5,393 nucleotides of DNA. Origin: Pseudomonadota bacterium (GTDB lineage: Bacteria > Desulfobacterota > Desulfovibrionia > Desulfovibrionales > Desulfovibrionaceae). Under the pieces are notes generated by a model. That model saw only the letters and a list, made by a program, of their open reading frames with translations, was not told where the DNA came from and did no database searches. This document shows, piece by piece, positions 5,096-5,393 of the stretch. How positions within the stretch are numbered: the stretch's first letter is position 1; each line of letters opens with the position of its first letter. The stretch is taken from assembly GCA_018822065.1 (NCBI GenBank), contig JAHJKV010000373.1, positions 1 to 5,393 of the forward strand, in the 5' to 3' direction. The position numbers were made by a program, and so were the translations under genes.

Positions 5096-5393
5096 TCACT
5101 TGGGCAGTGGTATGATCCCATTGATATGCCCCGTATTCAAATCCAACAGCCGTTGTCCCGTAGACTCGATCACGGCTCGCCAGAATTCAGAATATATATT
5201 GATCCTACGGCGTTTCCGCGTCACCAGGTCCAAGGGGACGTGAACATATCGACCAAGTATCTGAGAAACGACCATGGACGTTTTGCCGCACATGGCCGCG
5301 TGCACGGCGTGCTGACCAAGAAAGCTGCAATACACCCGGTCGTTGGCTATGGCGGGTACCGAGCGGATCATATAGCTCGGGTCAATATATTTC
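5096..5393 (-). CDS. pfkA: ATP-dependent 6-phosphofructokinase, C-terminal part (runs off right edge)
   Basis: The last 98 residues of a 6-phosphofructokinase, the cytosolic glycolytic enzyme that phosphorylates fructose 6-phosphate to fructose 1,6-bisphosphate. The visible part opens with YIDPSYMIRSVPAIANDRVYC, followed by LGQHAVHAAMCGKTSMVV and GRYVHVPLDLVTRKRRRIN. The DPSYxIRSVPAxAND block with HAxMxGKT is characteristic of the long, group III-like PFK branch rather than the short E. coli PfkA type, and its Arg helps bind the sugar phosphate. The reading frame is open to the window edge, so the start lies outside. The gene converges on the HTH operon, 65 bp from the last stop, with the terminator between. 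Pyrophosphate-dependent relatives share this C-terminal region, so phosphoryl donor choice cannot be read from this fragment. Family is firm, the symbol moderately so. Confidence 0.9.
   Translation of the reverse strand, partial: KYIDPSYMIRSVPAIANDRVYCSFLGQHAVHAAMCGKTSMVVSQILGRYVHVPLDLVTRKRRRINIYSEFWRAVIESTGQRLLDLNTGHINGIIPLPK

Overview
The window looks like a stretch of ordinary bacterial chromosome, with no integrase, transposase, tRNA gene or CRISPR array visible. Coding DNA is of moderate GC with clear Shine-Dalgarno sites. The mix of genes suggests a Gram-negative bacterium, and my best guess is a sulfate reducer of the Desulfovibrio type. That guess rests on a YdjC-like protein coupled to glutamine-dependent NAD synthetase, a long-type (group III-like) phosphofructokinase and a GT39 membrane glycosyltransferase. 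It is inference; no marker gene here proves it.

Left part (1-1539, minus strand): a two-gene unit. A YdjC/ChbG-fold protein is followed, with an ATGA stop/start overlap, by the N-terminal glutaminase half of NAD+ synthetase (nadE), which runs off the left edge. The YdjC-like protein has lost most of the residues that bind metal and catalyse deacetylation in this family, so it is probably a pseudoenzyme or has a new role. A spacer of about 140 bp (1540-1680) separates this unit from a divergent gene.

Middle (1681-4010, plus strand): a MarR-family regulator with an unusual 65-residue acidic tail, then a 131-bp spacer holding a small hairpin, then a 526-residue polytopic GT39 (ArnT/PMT-like) glycosyltransferase that probably uses a polyprenyl-phosphate sugar donor. 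The two may be co-transcribed, since no intrinsic terminator is evident between them.

Right part: a 357-bp AT-rich non-coding stretch (4011-4367) carries several repeat structures. It leads into a two-gene operon: a small excisionase-type (HTH_17/MerR-like) DNA-binding protein of 84 aa and an unrecognised 134-aa protein. Three TGACAAA repeats spaced exactly 10 bp apart lie over the probable promoter of this operon and are a good candidate operator. The operon ends at a strong intrinsic terminator (5048-5076). Beyond it, converging from the right edge on the minus strand, is the C-terminal end of an ATP-dependent 6-phosphofructokinase.

The nearest thing to an undescribed system is the HTH plus 134-aa pair with its phased-repeat promoter. 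The degenerate YdjC protein tied to nadE is the second. Neither function can be settled from sequence alone.
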